NCBI GenBank assembly: GCA_001600175.1
Contig: BCJC01000002.1
Span: 1,370,318-1,434,317 of the forward strand
Source of the DNA: Erythrobasidium yunnanense
Lineage: Eukaryota; Basidiomycota; Cystobasidiomycetes; Erythrobasidiales; Erythrobasidiaceae
Direction: 5' to 3'
Length of the DNA: 64,000 bases
Positions within the stretch are counted from its first letter, which is position 1. Every line of letters begins with the position of its first letter. The notes beneath the pieces were generated by a model, which saw only the letters and a list, made by a program, of their open reading frames with translations, made no database searches and was not told where the DNA came from. Below are positions 32,023 through 43,500 of this stretch, in pieces. The position numbers and the translations under genes are program-made.

Positions 32023-32451
32023 ACTTGCACGTGATTGTATAAAAGGCGAATTGTGTCTTGCAGAACCAAGAAGCAGCCTTCGTTCTACTCTTTATGCCAT
32101 TTTCCTTGCCTTCTAGGCTATGCTCCTGCTTCGCGTTTCCCTGCAGATTTGTCACGCCCCTCTCTTCAGGTTCGCTTTGGCTGTCCAAGTCTTGGCAGGG
32201 AGAGTCCGCCTATTTCGAGGGGATGTCGAACATGATCAGGTTCTAGAACATCTTGGAGCGTCATGCAGGTGCGACAGGTGATTTAACCGTACTGCCTGTG
32301 CTGTGACTTCAGGTGCAGGGCCTGAATCAACACGGTCCACCGTCGCATTCTGCGATCTTTCCTGTGCACAGGAAGATAGTTTCGCCTTGCAATAGCGTCG
32401 GAACGACAAACAAGCCAGCCAATGCGGCAGCTCTCGCTATGCTTGAGCCTG
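32023..32451. other. Spacer upstream of the secreted Cys-rich gene
   Basis: 429 bases between two minus-strand genes. Open frames here show no family resemblance. No RNA gene or repeat seen. Confidence 0.5.
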
Positions 32452-33554
32452 CTAACCCTCAAATTGGGTCACAAGGAGGTAGACGACCAGACCGAGGACC
32501 AGCAGGATTGTCTTCGCCGATATACCAGTGAGAAAGACTTCCAATGCGATAGCCATAGACGTCGTAAAGCCCGTTCTGACGATCTTCGTCCCATCGTTTG
32601 GAGAGGACGCCCTTACGAACGGCAGAGTGATGACGAGGTATACGTGAGAAGCATATGAAGGAAGGCCCTTAGGGCATGCGTAGTGATAGACTAGCAGCAT
32701 AGGCATTCCTGCACTCGCTACCCACGTCTGTATCCTTTCGCCTTGTCCTACATGCGGATGGAAGTCCGTCGTGAGGAGCATATCGTTCAAGAAGAACAAT
32801 CCAATCAATGCAAACCATCTATAAAGCCTCCATCCCGCTAAGAAAACTACGCAGAGGAAAGCGAGCGTGATCTGGATGGAGGATTTATGCTCGCCTTGCC
32901 AGATGATCTTCCTCAATCCTGGCGTGTCGGAGAGGACTAGTGCTAAGGAGGATATCAAAGCTATTGTAGCTTTCCTATCGAATGTGAAATAGTAGGAATA
33001 GAGAGCTGCTATAGAGCCAATGATTCCAGCTCGCAGGCAATGCTGGGGGTATATCGACACGAGTGCCCAGAAAAAGCGCCAGCTCGTGACTGAGCGGATG
33101 AACACCCAAGAGATCTTGACATCGCGGTTCGAGCAGACGAGTGCCAGTAATGCATTTAGGAGGAAGCCGAGGGATACAAGGACGATATTCCAGCCGGTGA
33201 AGATACGTGTAGGATGCTCGCGGATTATGGCATACATGCCATACGTCGAGAATAGGATATAAAGCACTCGAAGCGATATTTGGACCTTGAAATCTTGCAA
33301 GAGCAGGTCGATTTTCTGCTGAAACGCGCTACGCGGAGGAGGGTCATTGGTTTCATTCGCTGTAGATGATTGTGATTCTTCTTCTTTTTTGCTCGCTGAC
33401 TTGGTGTCCGGCTTTGCGTTTTCTGATGTATTTTCTGAAGGTGCATGACCGGTCTAATGAGTACCTCAGCATTGGCTGGAGCGCTATGAGACTATGATAG
33501 TGTACCCACGCTACCGTTGACCGTTTCCTTTGCTTTCGCAGATTTGCGCGTCAT
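32452..33554 (-). CDS. Unknown multi-pass membrane protein
   Basis: Two exons; start ATG 33554 (MTRKSAKAKETVNGS), a short intron with donor GTGGGT and acceptor CTCATTAG, then a hydrophilic Ser/Lys/Glu segment leading into QQKIDLLLQDFKVQISLRVL. From there most of the roughly 310 residues are hydrophobic, with about seven to eight membrane spans, for example NIVLVSLGFLLNALLALVC, IIGSIAALYSYYFTF, ALISSLALVLS, ITLAFLCVVFLAGW, and a final ILLVLGLVVYLLVTQ. Loops carry HPHVGQGERIQ and YHYACPKGLPS. I do not recognise the family. An ER or Golgi membrane location is a guess from composition. A frame restricted to 33300 would begin with TTG and omit the amino end. Confidence 0.7.
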
Positions 33555-33709
33555 GGTGTTGGAGGAGCATGTATCGTCACGAAGAAGCAAGCAATGCAAG
33601 TCGCCCGCGTATCCTAAATCGTTTCTGTATTTTGCAACTATACATTGCTTTGTTCTACGTTCATTTCCTCTAATTCTGCTACATCTATTCGAGATTGTCC
33701 CTTGTGAAT

Positions 33710-35044
33710 CTATGCTTTACCAGCAGCCTTTAGAGCAGCTTGCTTAGCTTTTGATCCTGCGTTTGTTATCGCATCGAGAGCAGATTTGTATGCCGGCTTC
33801 TCGTCCGCGAAGAAGACGTAGCCGAAGGTCGTGGAAGGGTCGTTGAAGCGCTTGTTCTTGTCAATCTCTGCAATCTTGGCCATGTCGTCTGTAGAGAGCT
33901 CGATGATGTCCTGTTATGTGGCACGTTAGTCGGAGGCGGGATAAAATAAGCATTGAGGGAGGACGCACCTTGTTCTCCTCGATTCTTCCCCGATTGGTAG
34001 ACTTGGGTATCACCGAGGTGTTTCTTGTAGCACCCCAGCTCAGAAGGATCTGGTTGGGTGTCTTGCCGTGGACTACGGAGCGAAAGTCAGCCGTGATCAG
34101 GTAGGAAGAAATTAAACAAACGTACCCTTAGCGATCTCCTGGATGACAGGGTCATCACGGAGAAGTTGACCACCTCCGTAGATAGGGTTCTGATTTCCGA
34201 ACGGGCTGTATGCCGTAACTTCTATACCCTGACTTTGGAGCCATTCCACATAAGGCGTCTGCTGGAGGTATGGGTGCAATTCGAGTTGGATGACATCCGG
34301 CTTATGTTTTGCAGCCTGTAGAAGTTCCTCCACTTCTGATTTTGTAAAGTTTGAAATACCGATATTCTTGACTTTTCCTTGGTCGAGCGCTTTTTCCATC
34401 TCCGCCCATGTCTGGGCAAGAGTAGTCTCGGTGTCTCGGACGGCGACACCACCAACTTTAGGAATCATCTCACCGCCGGGCTGGAAAGCTGATGGCCAGT
34501 GCATGAGGTACAAGTCCAGATAGGACACGCCCAAATCGGAGATGGTCTTGTCGAGCGCTTTGTGCACATAGTCGGGATGCTGGCTGTTGTTCCAGAGCTT
34601 GGAAGTGATCCAGAGCTTCTCGCGATCGACGCCTGAACGTCTAATGCCTTCGCCTACTTCCTTCTCGTTACTGGAATGAACGCGTTAGGAACGTCCATGG
34701 ACGATTTGAGCCAGGCTCACCCGTAAATGGCAGCAGCATCGATATGAGTGTATCCGAGCTTTAGAGCCGTCTCTACGCCCTGCAAAAACTCACTGTCAGC
34801 GGAGACTTCTTCCCTGGTTTTCGTGGTGTTCTGACCTGCTCGACTTCGCCGGCCTTAGCTTGCCTCCGCTGCTGTATTAGCTTAGTATATCACCAGAGTT
34901 ATCAACGAAACGAACCAGGTGCCGTAGCCCAAAGCCTGTTACAAGCTGGTCAGCCAGGTCAAGGGTAAGAAAGTCTCCCAATCTACTTACGGGCAGCTGT
35001 TTTGCTGGGTTTGCGCTGTTTGCGAGACGGAGTAACTTGACCAT
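33710..35044 (-). CDS. Aldo-keto reductase
   Basis: About seven exons, near 310 residues, NADPH-dependent AKR family. Start MVKLLRLANSANPAKQLP at ATG 35044, then ALGYGTW and, after small exons, GVETALKLGYTHIDAAAIYG with catalytic Asp and Tyr, KLWITSKLWNN with catalytic Lys, and YLDLYLMHWPSAF with catalytic His. The cofactor-binding end shows VIPKSTNRGRIEEN, the usual pyrophosphate/ribose-binding segment. The tetrad D-Y-K-H is complete, so it should be active on carbonyl substrates such as aldehydes or xylose-type sugars; the substrate is not predictable. The C-terminus (KSALDAITNAGSKAKQAALK) is helical and slightly longer than usual. Very short exons near 34,840-34,960 (ALGYGTW, RRQAKAGEVEQ) make that part of the model less certain. 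Confidence 0.92.
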
Positions 35045-35539
35045 AGTGAATGTATATGTATAGTGGTTGAGTGGATTGAAGGAAGAAACAAGTCAGAAGG
35101 AAAGAACGGAAAGAGAAAGAGAAAACGCGGCACGTCATGAGCGCTGACAGCCGGCGGGGTTGGCCACTCCCTCTCAGGCACAAAGAACCAAGGTTAAGTA
35201 CTCTGAGTCGAGGATATGTACACTTACAAAGGATACACTGTACAACGACAACTTAATTGATATCTGGGCTGCCTCCGCCAACCCTTCTAGAGCGAATTCG
35301 AGGCTTCCCATGCGACGATCTTCATCCAGTCTCGCAGCTCAGCCGCTAGCACCTTTTCTAGGCGAAGTTTATGCTGTGTATATGGCACGGTGTGTTGGGC
35401 TGTATGACAGGAATTGCTATCGTGCCGACGGCAGTGCCTGCAAGCTTGTAACTCGTCTACTTTGGCTGTGCTGAGACCGTCGTTTCCAAGAGTCCTTGTA
35501 CTGGTCTTGACTTAATGCTATCTACGGTCCCTAATTTGG
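35045..35539. other. Spacer upstream of the aldo-keto reductase
   Basis: 495 bases between two minus-strand genes. A plus-strand frame at 35160-35474 has no family resemblance. No RNA gene or repeat recognised. Confidence 0.5.
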
Positions 35540-36054
35540 TTATTGAGCCCGCAAGAAATTCGACGCCTAGGATTGGAGAAAGTAAGATTCGTTCGCAAGC
35601 GAGCTCCATAGAACGCCTGCTCACCCTGATAGCCTCTCTATTCTTCTTTCTCAGGTCATCCTTCGTGATTGTGATCTTCTCTCCCTTCCTGGTCACGGAC
35701 GCCTGAAAGCCCTTCTTCTGCCCTTGTCCCGCTGCTTTCGAGTCCAATAGATCCCACAGCCACTGCGGATACTCTTCATCTGGTAGGGCGATAGGATCCG
35801 GCTTGTCTTTGAGGTAGTTCAAGCCTTTTAAAGGCGTCCCTGCTGGGACTGAGGATTCTTGTCTCGGGGCTGATGGACTGGCTATGGGAGTTGGATTGAC
35901 GAGGGAAGAGGTTGCTTTGGTGTTTGCAGATGCGTCTGCGAACTACTCTATCAGAACCTGTATAATTTTAGCGCGAAAACGGCCATTGCAATTTACATCT
36001 TCTGATGATTCTGCTTGGCGAGGAGGCAGCAGCGGCCAGGCGGGAGCGCAGCAT
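35540..36054 (-). CDS. MRPL37: Mitochondrial large ribosomal subunit protein mL54
   Basis: Three exons (58, 311 and 27 bases) sum to 396, 131 residues. The start MLRSRLAAAASSPSRIIRRY is a classic arginine-rich mitochondrial presequence. The conserved core is LKGLNYLKDKPDPIALPDEE, then YPQWLWDLLDSK, TITKDDLRKKNREAIR and the tiny last exon ASNFLRAQ, equivalent to the family's NFL ending. mL54 is a peripheral protein of the mitochondrial 54S/39S subunit. Without the last splice the frame would run on into an unrelated tail; the 9-codon terminal exon was chosen because it restores the NFLR motif and an immediate stop. Its ATG is only 127 bases from the divergent MRI1 start. Confidence 0.9.
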
Positions 36055-36181
36055 GGTATCGAGATGTATGATATCTTTAAGTCGCAGATGAACGTGGGCC
36101 TGATACTTGGTTGAAATGTTTGTAACACTTTGGACCGAAAGCAACCGTTACAAAGGTCTCTCTGGTTCAAGACGATTCAAG
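36055..36181. promoter_or_regulatory. Short bidirectional promoter, mL54 / MRI1
   Basis: 127 bases between two divergent start codons. It must carry both promoters and both leaders. No named element was recognised. Confidence 0.5.
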
Positions 36182-37634
36182 ATGAGTTCGCTGTGTGCTC
36201 TGCGCCTTCCTGAAGGTTCCCCATCCCTCTATTCCAGCAGATCCATCGACATTATAGATTGCTTACAGCTTCCTCACACCGTACAATGGCACCGGATAGC
36301 ATCGACCTCTGCTGCCTTCGAAGCCATAAAATCAATGAAGATCCGCGGCGCTCCTGCTATAGCATCCCTTGCTGCTGTCTCCATCGCGTGCGAACTCATG
36401 AACATCCTGGATGACAGTTCAGAAGATCAAGCTGTCCTGAAATCTGATGATGCCCTCCAAACATGGTTGACAGACCGCTCGGAATACCTACTCAGCAGCA
36501 GACCTACTGCTGTCAACCTCAGAGAAGCAATGCATAGGCTGCAAGCTATCGCAGCTGAGCGGAAAGAACAAGGGGACGATGTCCGCCAGAAAGCTACAAA
36601 GATTATAGAGGCCGCAGAGCTTGTGTGGACAGAAGATGTAGCGAGGAATGTAACGATTGGAGATAATGGAGCGTCGTGGCTGCTCAATCGCCTGGAGAAG
36701 GAGGGAGCTATCAGCGAAGGCGAAAGCATCAACGTCCTCACTGTATGCAATACCGGCTCCCTAGCGACATCCGTAAGCTATACCCATTCGTAATACTGAT
36801 GACATATATGCTAACGCTGGTTTCAAGGGCTACGGGACAGCCCTAGGTGTCATCTCTTCCCTGCACAAGATGGGCCGTCTAGCACACGCCTTCTATGCAC
36901 AAACTGGCCCTTACCAACAAGGTGCCCGTTTGACCTCTCTCGAACTCCAATCTCAGAACATCCCCTCCACCATGGTCTGCGACGCAATGATGGCCTCCCT
37001 ACTTTCCGGCAACTCAAGCGGGCGGAACATCCATGCTTTCATCCTAGGCGCCGACCGTATCGCCGCGAATGGCGATACAGCGAACAAGATCTCGTCATAC
37101 CAAATAGCCCTGCTCGCGAGGCATGTCCCTCCGCCCAAGGGCAAACAGAGAGCTCGCGTACTGGTATGCGCGCCAGTAGCCACGTTCGATCTGGATATGG
37201 ATTCCGGAGAACATATCGTCATTGAGGAAAGACCACAGTGGGAAGCTTGTACTGTGCGAGGCAAGATATACCATCATTCACCACAAGCGAAATCAGCAAC
37301 GAGCGAGGTGACGCAACTTAGCGCGAAACAGGCGGATGGGCATGCTCATGTCACGTCAAATGGTCAGGAACAACAGCAACAACAAGATGTAGTGACTGTC
37401 CTAGTCACGCCTGAAGGCACACAAGCTTGGAATCCTGCATTCGACGTGACGCCCGCGTACCTTATTGATGGAGTAGCATGCGAGCTTGGAGCCGCAGAGA
37501 AGGGAGAGAACCAGAGCTTTGATCTGAGAACGTACGTAAAGGAGAATGGGCCGCCGAAACCTTCTGCGAAAGAGTGGAAAGACGCTGAGAGCGCTGGAGG
37601 GGCTAATGGCGTGGTGGACGAGTCGAAGCATTGA
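36182..37634 (+). CDS. MRI1: Methylthioribose-1-phosphate isomerase
   Basis: Two exons (591 and 807 bases), 465 residues. It converts 5-methylthioribose-1-phosphate to methylthioribulose-1-phosphate in the methionine salvage pathway. Family landmarks: MKIRGAPAIASLAAVSIA, LTVCNTGSLATS-GYGTAL with the catalytic Cys at the exon junction, TGPYQQGARLTSLEL, MVCDAMMASLL, ILGADRIAANGDTANKISSY with the catalytic Asp, and NPAFDVTPAYLIDGVACELG. The protein is longer than the yeast enzyme mainly because of a hydrophilic insertion between HHSPQ and the beta-strand VVTVLVTPEGTQAWN that includes a run of Gln, and a disordered C-terminus. Substrate-binding residues appear intact, so it should be active. Cytosolic; no targeting peptide. 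Confidence 0.95.
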
Positions 37635-37951
37635 GATGGTAGATCTTGACGTTCTAGCAAACCTTAGATGCGAAGAAGTTGGCCATGTAGCTGTTCTTGT
37701 TGTATCTCCAACTGCCGAAGCAACTCGGTATGCCACGAAAATCACCGTGAGCCTTGCGGCAGCGCGCCTTGAGCATGCGTATGACAAGAAGACTGCATAA
37801 AAACCCTTCATTGTCACTTTCTGAATCTGCATTGAACGAGGAACCCGCAGCCTATCCTTCGCGGCGGGCATATCGCAAGTCACTTGGTGCTGTTAGTTGT
37901 TGCCTGATCCATACATGAGAAGACACCTCCTTCAATACCTCAAGCTCAAGC
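37635..37951. other. Spacer upstream of PIG-A
   Basis: 317 bases between MRI1 and GPI3, both plus strand. No open frame with family resemblance, RNA gene or repeat. Confidence 0.5.
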
Positions 37952-39782
37952 ATGGCCGGAGAAGAGGCATCGAGGCCACGGCCTCTTAATATCGCGTAAG
38001 GCTGTCGTAGATTCGTGACGCCTGGGCGTATAGCTGATACTGTATGCTCAAGCATGGTTACAGACTTCTTCTTCCCTAAAGTCGGCGGAGTCGAAAGCCA
38101 TATCTACATGCTCAGCCAAGCCCTGATCAGCAGAGGGCACAAGGTAGGCAAGCTCGCGTAGTACAAGTAAGTCTATACTGACGATAGATCTCAGGTAGTA
38201 CTGATCACACACCGCTATGCTCCGGATCGCGTAGGTGTGCGCTACATGACCTCAGGTCTGAAAGCCTACTATGTCCCAATCCACACTATCCCACCTCATT
38301 CAGCACACGCTACCTTACCTCAGTTCTTCGCTCTCATGCCTCTTCTCCGCTCCATCCTTATCCGCGAAAAGATCGATATCATCCACGGTCATGGAAGTCT
38401 AAGCAGCATGGCGTGTGAAGCTATCATCTCGGGAGCCACGATGGGCATAAGAGGTGTCCTTACGGATCATAGTCTGTTTGGGTTGGGAGGCAAGGGAGAG
38501 ATGTGGGGAAACAAGATGCTAAGAGCTGTCCTGGCGGATATTGGAGCTGTCATATGCGTCAGTCATACTGGGTGAGCGGCCTTTGCTTTGCTAGTAGTCG
38601 CATACACTGAGTGTACTTCTAACAGTAAAGAGAACATAGTGCTGCGAGCAGCTGTCGATCCTAGGCTAGTCTACGTTCTCCCGAATGCCCTCGTAGCGTC
38701 AAGCTTCTTACCAGATCCTGCGAAAGCCGGCGATGCAAGCCAACAGAGTCTGTGGTGCAACCCGATCGCATACTATTTGCTTGCTGATGGGCCTTCCAGT
38801 CAACATCGTCTGTATAAGCCGACTGGTATACCGCAAAGGTATCGATCTCCTCATCGAAGCGCTGCCTATCATCTGCGCGAGACATCCGGACATCAAGTTC
38901 ATTATAGGTAGGCTGTCCTTTCACAGTAGCCGACATCGCTCATGATTCTCGGTCGACAGGCGGGGACGGTCCAAAGATCATCGAGCTCGAGCAGATGAGG
39001 GAAAAGCACCAAGCTATCCTGGCAGATCGCGTACAACTTCTTGGATCTATCAAGCATGAAGACGTTAGAGACGTAAGCTGCCTGCAGTGCTCATGCGAAG
39101 AGAGCTTCTTCTGACTACCGTTCGCAGGTACTGGTCCGAGGTCACATCTTCCTCAATTCATCGTTGACAGAAGCTTTCGGCATCGGGCTACTGGAAGCTG
39201 CGTGCTGCGGCCTCTTCGTGGCATCTACGCGAGTAGGAGGCGTTCCAGAGATCCTACCAGACGGCTTGATTGCCTTTGCCGAGCCAGAAACACAGGGTGC
39301 GCGACTAGTACTGAGCTGAAGATTTGTCAGAGCTGATCAGCTCCCTTTCAGACCTGGTGCGAGCTCTAGACATCGGCATCCAGCGTATAAAAAGCGGAAA
39401 GCATGATCCTATGGAAGTACATCGCCAAGTCAGGCAGATGTACAGCTGGTCCGATATAGCAGAGCGAACAGAGGCAGTATACGAGGCCGTACTAGCTGCC
39501 GAACATACAAGTACGATAGAACGGATGCAGAAGTGAGTATCCGCTCAATCAGACAGTTGGCCGTTCAGACTAATTCTCTTGCATAGGTACTACGGCTGCG
39601 GCCTCTACTTCGGAAAGATACTCTGCATCGTCATTGCTGTTCAGCTCATGTTTCTTTGGCTACTTGAAAAGCTGTATCCAGAAAGCGAAATCGACGAGGC
39701 TCCGCACGTCAAGCTCAAAGCTGAGCATTATGAGCCTGCCTCAGCTCCTCCATCCGAACGAGAGCAATATGTCGATCGGTAG
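37952..39782 (+). CDS. GPI3: PIG-A/GPI3 phosphatidylinositol N-acetylglucosaminyltransferase subunit
   Basis: Nine exons sum to 1,401 bases, 466 residues. Catalytic subunit of the ER complex that starts GPI-anchor synthesis by moving GlcNAc from UDP-GlcNAc to PI. Exon 1 begins [15 protein letters not shown] and, after a 57-base intron, continues [20 protein letters not shown]. Further: [111 protein letters not shown] (the GT4 E-x7-E region), [14 protein letters not shown] and a C-terminal membrane anchor near [21 protein letters not shown] tempting start at ATG 38054 would lose the conserved first strand. The intron 39297-39351 is preferred over a 25-base alternative because it restores ETQDLVRAL. 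Confidence 0.95.
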
Positions 39783-39837
39783 ATATACTTGGTGTTGTAG
39801 TCTAGCATTTCATTCTTCGCTCTCCTCCTATCAATCT

Positions 39838-40406
39838 ATGACGAAGAAGACGCATGTCAGCGCTCTAGGAGATGTCCTCTTTGCACAAATCAACGCTATC
39901 CAGAATAAGACGCTCACGGATGAAGCCATCGAAGGTTTGCTCTTGCTGTGCGGTGACGGCATGCTGCTTGCGGCTCTCGACCTGATAGACAGCAACGAAG
40001 GTATATGGCAACCGCATCCTTATAAAAGTAGCATCTGAACGTCGACGCGCAGTCTCCAAGATTCAACTACCTTCCGGTCGACTCGCTTTCCAGGTACCCG
40101 TGCATTCAGCATGCTCTTCCAAAACGATCTGACGACTTTCTCAGTGCTCTGGTACACTGAGTACCTACTCCGTCACTCTGGAACCTCTCTTCTGCCCATG
40201 CCCAGCTTTCGCTCAGCAAGTTCTTTACCTGCGGGCTCAAGTGGTTGTGAGCTTTGTATACGCCCTTCAAGTAACGTTTCCAACATTACTATTAGTGCAA
40301 GCATCTCCTTGCATGCCTCATAGCGAGACGGCTGGACCGCTTCGTGGCTCGTAACGGTAGCCTCGAGCTTCTGGCATCTCTGGCAAATGCGCCCACAGCG
40401 CCCTGA
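39838..40406 (+). CDS. SWS1: Small SWIM zinc-finger protein (ZSWIM7/SWS1-like)
   Basis: Four exons sum to 417 bases, 138 residues. Start MTKKTHVSALGDVLFAQINA. The core is a SWIM finger: FCPCPAFAQQVL ... VVCKHLLACLIARRL, giving CxC...CxH, with the CKH on exon 4. Upstream VSKIQLPSGRLAFQ and YSVTLE form the beta-strands expected before the finger. Size and layout match ZSWIM7/Sws1, a partner of Rad51 paralogues in the Shu complex that promotes homologous recombination; this identity is inferred from the finger and length. The terminal LDRFVARNGSLELLASLANA is a helix typical of the family. Its ATG lies 55 bases after the PIG-A stop on the same strand, unusually close for this region. Confidence 0.82.
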
Positions 40407-40561
40407 AAGCACATTCAGAACGTGCACCTCCTTCTATTCTACTTCGTCAAGTACAACACAGTCTTCAATGACTTCTCTACCTATGCAAGACGACTTCTAT
40501 ACTTGCGAGATGCAGAACTACGAATGTTACAACAACCGATAGATGCTACGAATGTTCTGGC

Positions 40562-43500
40562 TTAGGGTGACCAATACACTTGAGAGGGCACTACTACGCC
40601 ATCGATGCGGACGAGGATGAGTTGGCGTGGGGTAAGAGGATCGATGGTATCGTCTATGGGTTCTAGACATTCAATGACTTCGGAGCATTTGGATGGAGAC
40701 TGGCCTGGAGTCGGTACATCACCGCTAGAGAAGAGACATTAAGTCAGTCAGGTTCCGTAGTGCGGGACTAAAGGATGAAAACTTACAACCAGACCGTCCA
40801 TTCAGGCGTGAGACCTTCACCATATACGGCTGCAAAGAAGTGAGTCAGCATACTTCGACGTATGCGCATGAACGACACTCACTGATGGTACGGGGAGATA
40901 GAGATGGAACGGGTCGGCGGACTTGCGGAGGTTGGGAGACAACATAGCTTCGGATGATGGGAAGGTTTGTGAGAGGAACAGCTGGTATAGGCGTGAGGAA
41001 ACAGCCAGGTGCACCAGTAGCACGGCACTTGAGAGGGATCAGACCGCCAAAACAGATTGGAGGTATATAGAAGGTATGACGTTGGAGTTCTGTCAACAAA
41101 GAACAAAGCATATCAGACTGTGTTTGCGTGAAATCGGCAGGGAGAGACTTACCAGTACTGGCGATGGTCCAGATGCCTGCCTCTCCCGCATCCTGCGTCC
41201 AGAGACCGCCTGCGGTGGGAGCGTCTTGAAACTCCAATGCGACGGCACTATTGAATGAGGAGCCACGTTTGCGGCCCTTCAGAGGACCCTGAATCGGCGA
41301 TGCGGTGACTGCTGAGAGTCTTCGCGCTTTCTTGACCTTTCCGCCATCGTTCGTGGCAGGAGAAGCGTCGACCGAGAGCGAATCTGTTCTCTCCCTGCTC
41401 ATTTCCTCATTTCTGGCTGCGACTACTCCTGCTTGACCGGCTCTCATCACGTCGAATGGATCTCCAAGCTCACGGTCTGGCGTCTGTAGCCTGACATTGG
41501 GTGGCTCAAGCTCGGGATTGCAAGCTAGACGCGGACCCTCTGCTTTTCGGACACCGACATTCTCGCCAAGGCAGGAGAGATATGAGCCGCTTCCAACGAA
41601 GCCTGTAGTAGGATCGAGGGGTTCTTTGTAAGCCGTAGTCGGATCCGGGATAACTTCGAGAGCTATTCTGTGAAGTCTAAAAACATGTGTCAGCACCCTG
41701 CTTGAAGTTCTGACATTCGCTACTTACTGAGATACAGCATCTCCAAGCTTTTCGCCAGGTCCAGAAGGTACATCGTAGAGCGGTTTGAGCACTGAAGCCT
41801 CTGTCGCACCTCCACCTACAGCGAGGTTGCCTTTCTCGACTTTGCGAATAATCATAATAGGAGACACGACGGCCGTGTTGAGGCATTGAAGGACGACTGG
41901 CTGGTTGTAGTGAATGGGCATCGGAGCTCCGTTGCTGGGTAGAGGAAGCGCATTGAGAGGTGGGTGAGGATATCCGACTTGCGGCGGAGGTTGTGGTTCT
42001 GTAGACGCGTCCGTTGCACTATGCTGAGGGTCTACTGCGTAAATTACGAAGCTGTCCCAAGAGCTTGTCCGGGCTGACGAGTAGTATGTCAGTTGACAAG
42101 TTTTACCCGACTATGAAGTAGTAGCTCACCAGCAAAGCAGCTGCTAGCTTCGTCCGTGAAAGGCTTGTTCTCCTGCCCAGTCATCGATTGCCAATCCCAA
42201 GCAGGGAAGCTCGCTGCAGCAGACGAGACACACAAGAAACGTGTGCTAACGGTTTCTGATTACGCACATATCGTTCAGCCCCCCTTCCTATAAGAAGCGA
42301 ATAACAATTTACGGGACCGCAGCCTGTTGAACAGGGCTATCGTGCCTCCGTGACATACGTTGTCTGCATAGCGATGTCTGAGTGGTGTCCATCACGAACG
42401 GCAGTGGATAAAACTTACGACTGCCCTTCTTAGAGACTTGTGCCTTCTTACTCGGCTTGCTAATGACTTTGATGGGTCTACTGCTGAATGTTCCGATAGT
42501 ACGATCGATAGCTGGACCTACTCCTGGCGAGACGATGGTGACTGAAGCCGTTACAGCGTTCCTATACTTGTCTTCCTTCATCTCTTTAGCATCGGGGATG
42601 TACAGCTGCTTGCCCACAGCTCTTCCGGCGATAGCGAAATCGTCTGCAGATGCGACTTTCCCAGCTATTTTGCCTGCATATGTGGTCCACTCCATAGCAG
42701 GATCACAGGATGCCTTCTGATCACAATCCATTTCTACGTGGACGGTAGGTGGAAGCAGCTGGACGGCTGGGTTCGCTGTCGAGCTTTGCGGAGCAGACTC
42801 TGCTGTGTATGCGTCTGGGAGATGCGTCCACCAGCTGCATCCGAGTATGTATGCGGAAGGCGGAGGAACGAGGAAGCGGCGCTCAGAACCTGCGGGGAGA
42901 TATTCAGCTCAGGCGCTCACACTACACAGAAGTTCTGGTGTAATGCTCACCGTAGGACTTCTGCCCAACCGAAGTGGACATGATCACGACAGTCCTTTCT
43001 CCAAGAATCATACGGTTAGAAGCTTCTAGATATTCCGTTATGTATGGTCTGCAGAAGTACCAAGTCAGCATGATCGAATAGCCACGCACTATAGACATAC
43101 TTGAGTAGCGCATGCGTATCCGCTTCGGACTCTGGCTTTGGCGGATTGCGCGTCCAGTTCTGCAGGATACTGCTCTGGCTTGATGCGTTGACTGAACTTT
43201 GACTAGCCCTACGTGATCTCTGCCCATCTCGTATACTGACGCTTCCAAAATTCGGGAGGTACGAATCCTCCTGCGAGAGCAAGGGATTGTTTTGAACGTC
43301 TGCCGAGATTGGGCTTCGTTGCAGGGTGTACCCTGTCGTGGGACGCTGTGGAGTCGTCTGGCCAGAAATACCCAGACCTTGCGATGAGCGAGCTGGCTGC
43401 AGGATTCCGAAGGGCATGCTTCCGTCTAAGGGAGAGATGTAGTCGCCTTGTTGTGTATGGCCTGAGGCCTCGCTGTATGGGGATGCTGAAAAGGGTGAAG

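Noticed and set aside
38054-38056. ATG 38054 as PIG-A start
   Set aside because: A small upstream exon at 37952-37995 restores the conserved [14 protein letters not shown] start and keeps the frame of all nine exons.
39297-39321. A 25-base intron in PIG-A
   Set aside because: Too short for the introns here; the 55-base alternative ending CTCCCTTTCAG gives the better family match.
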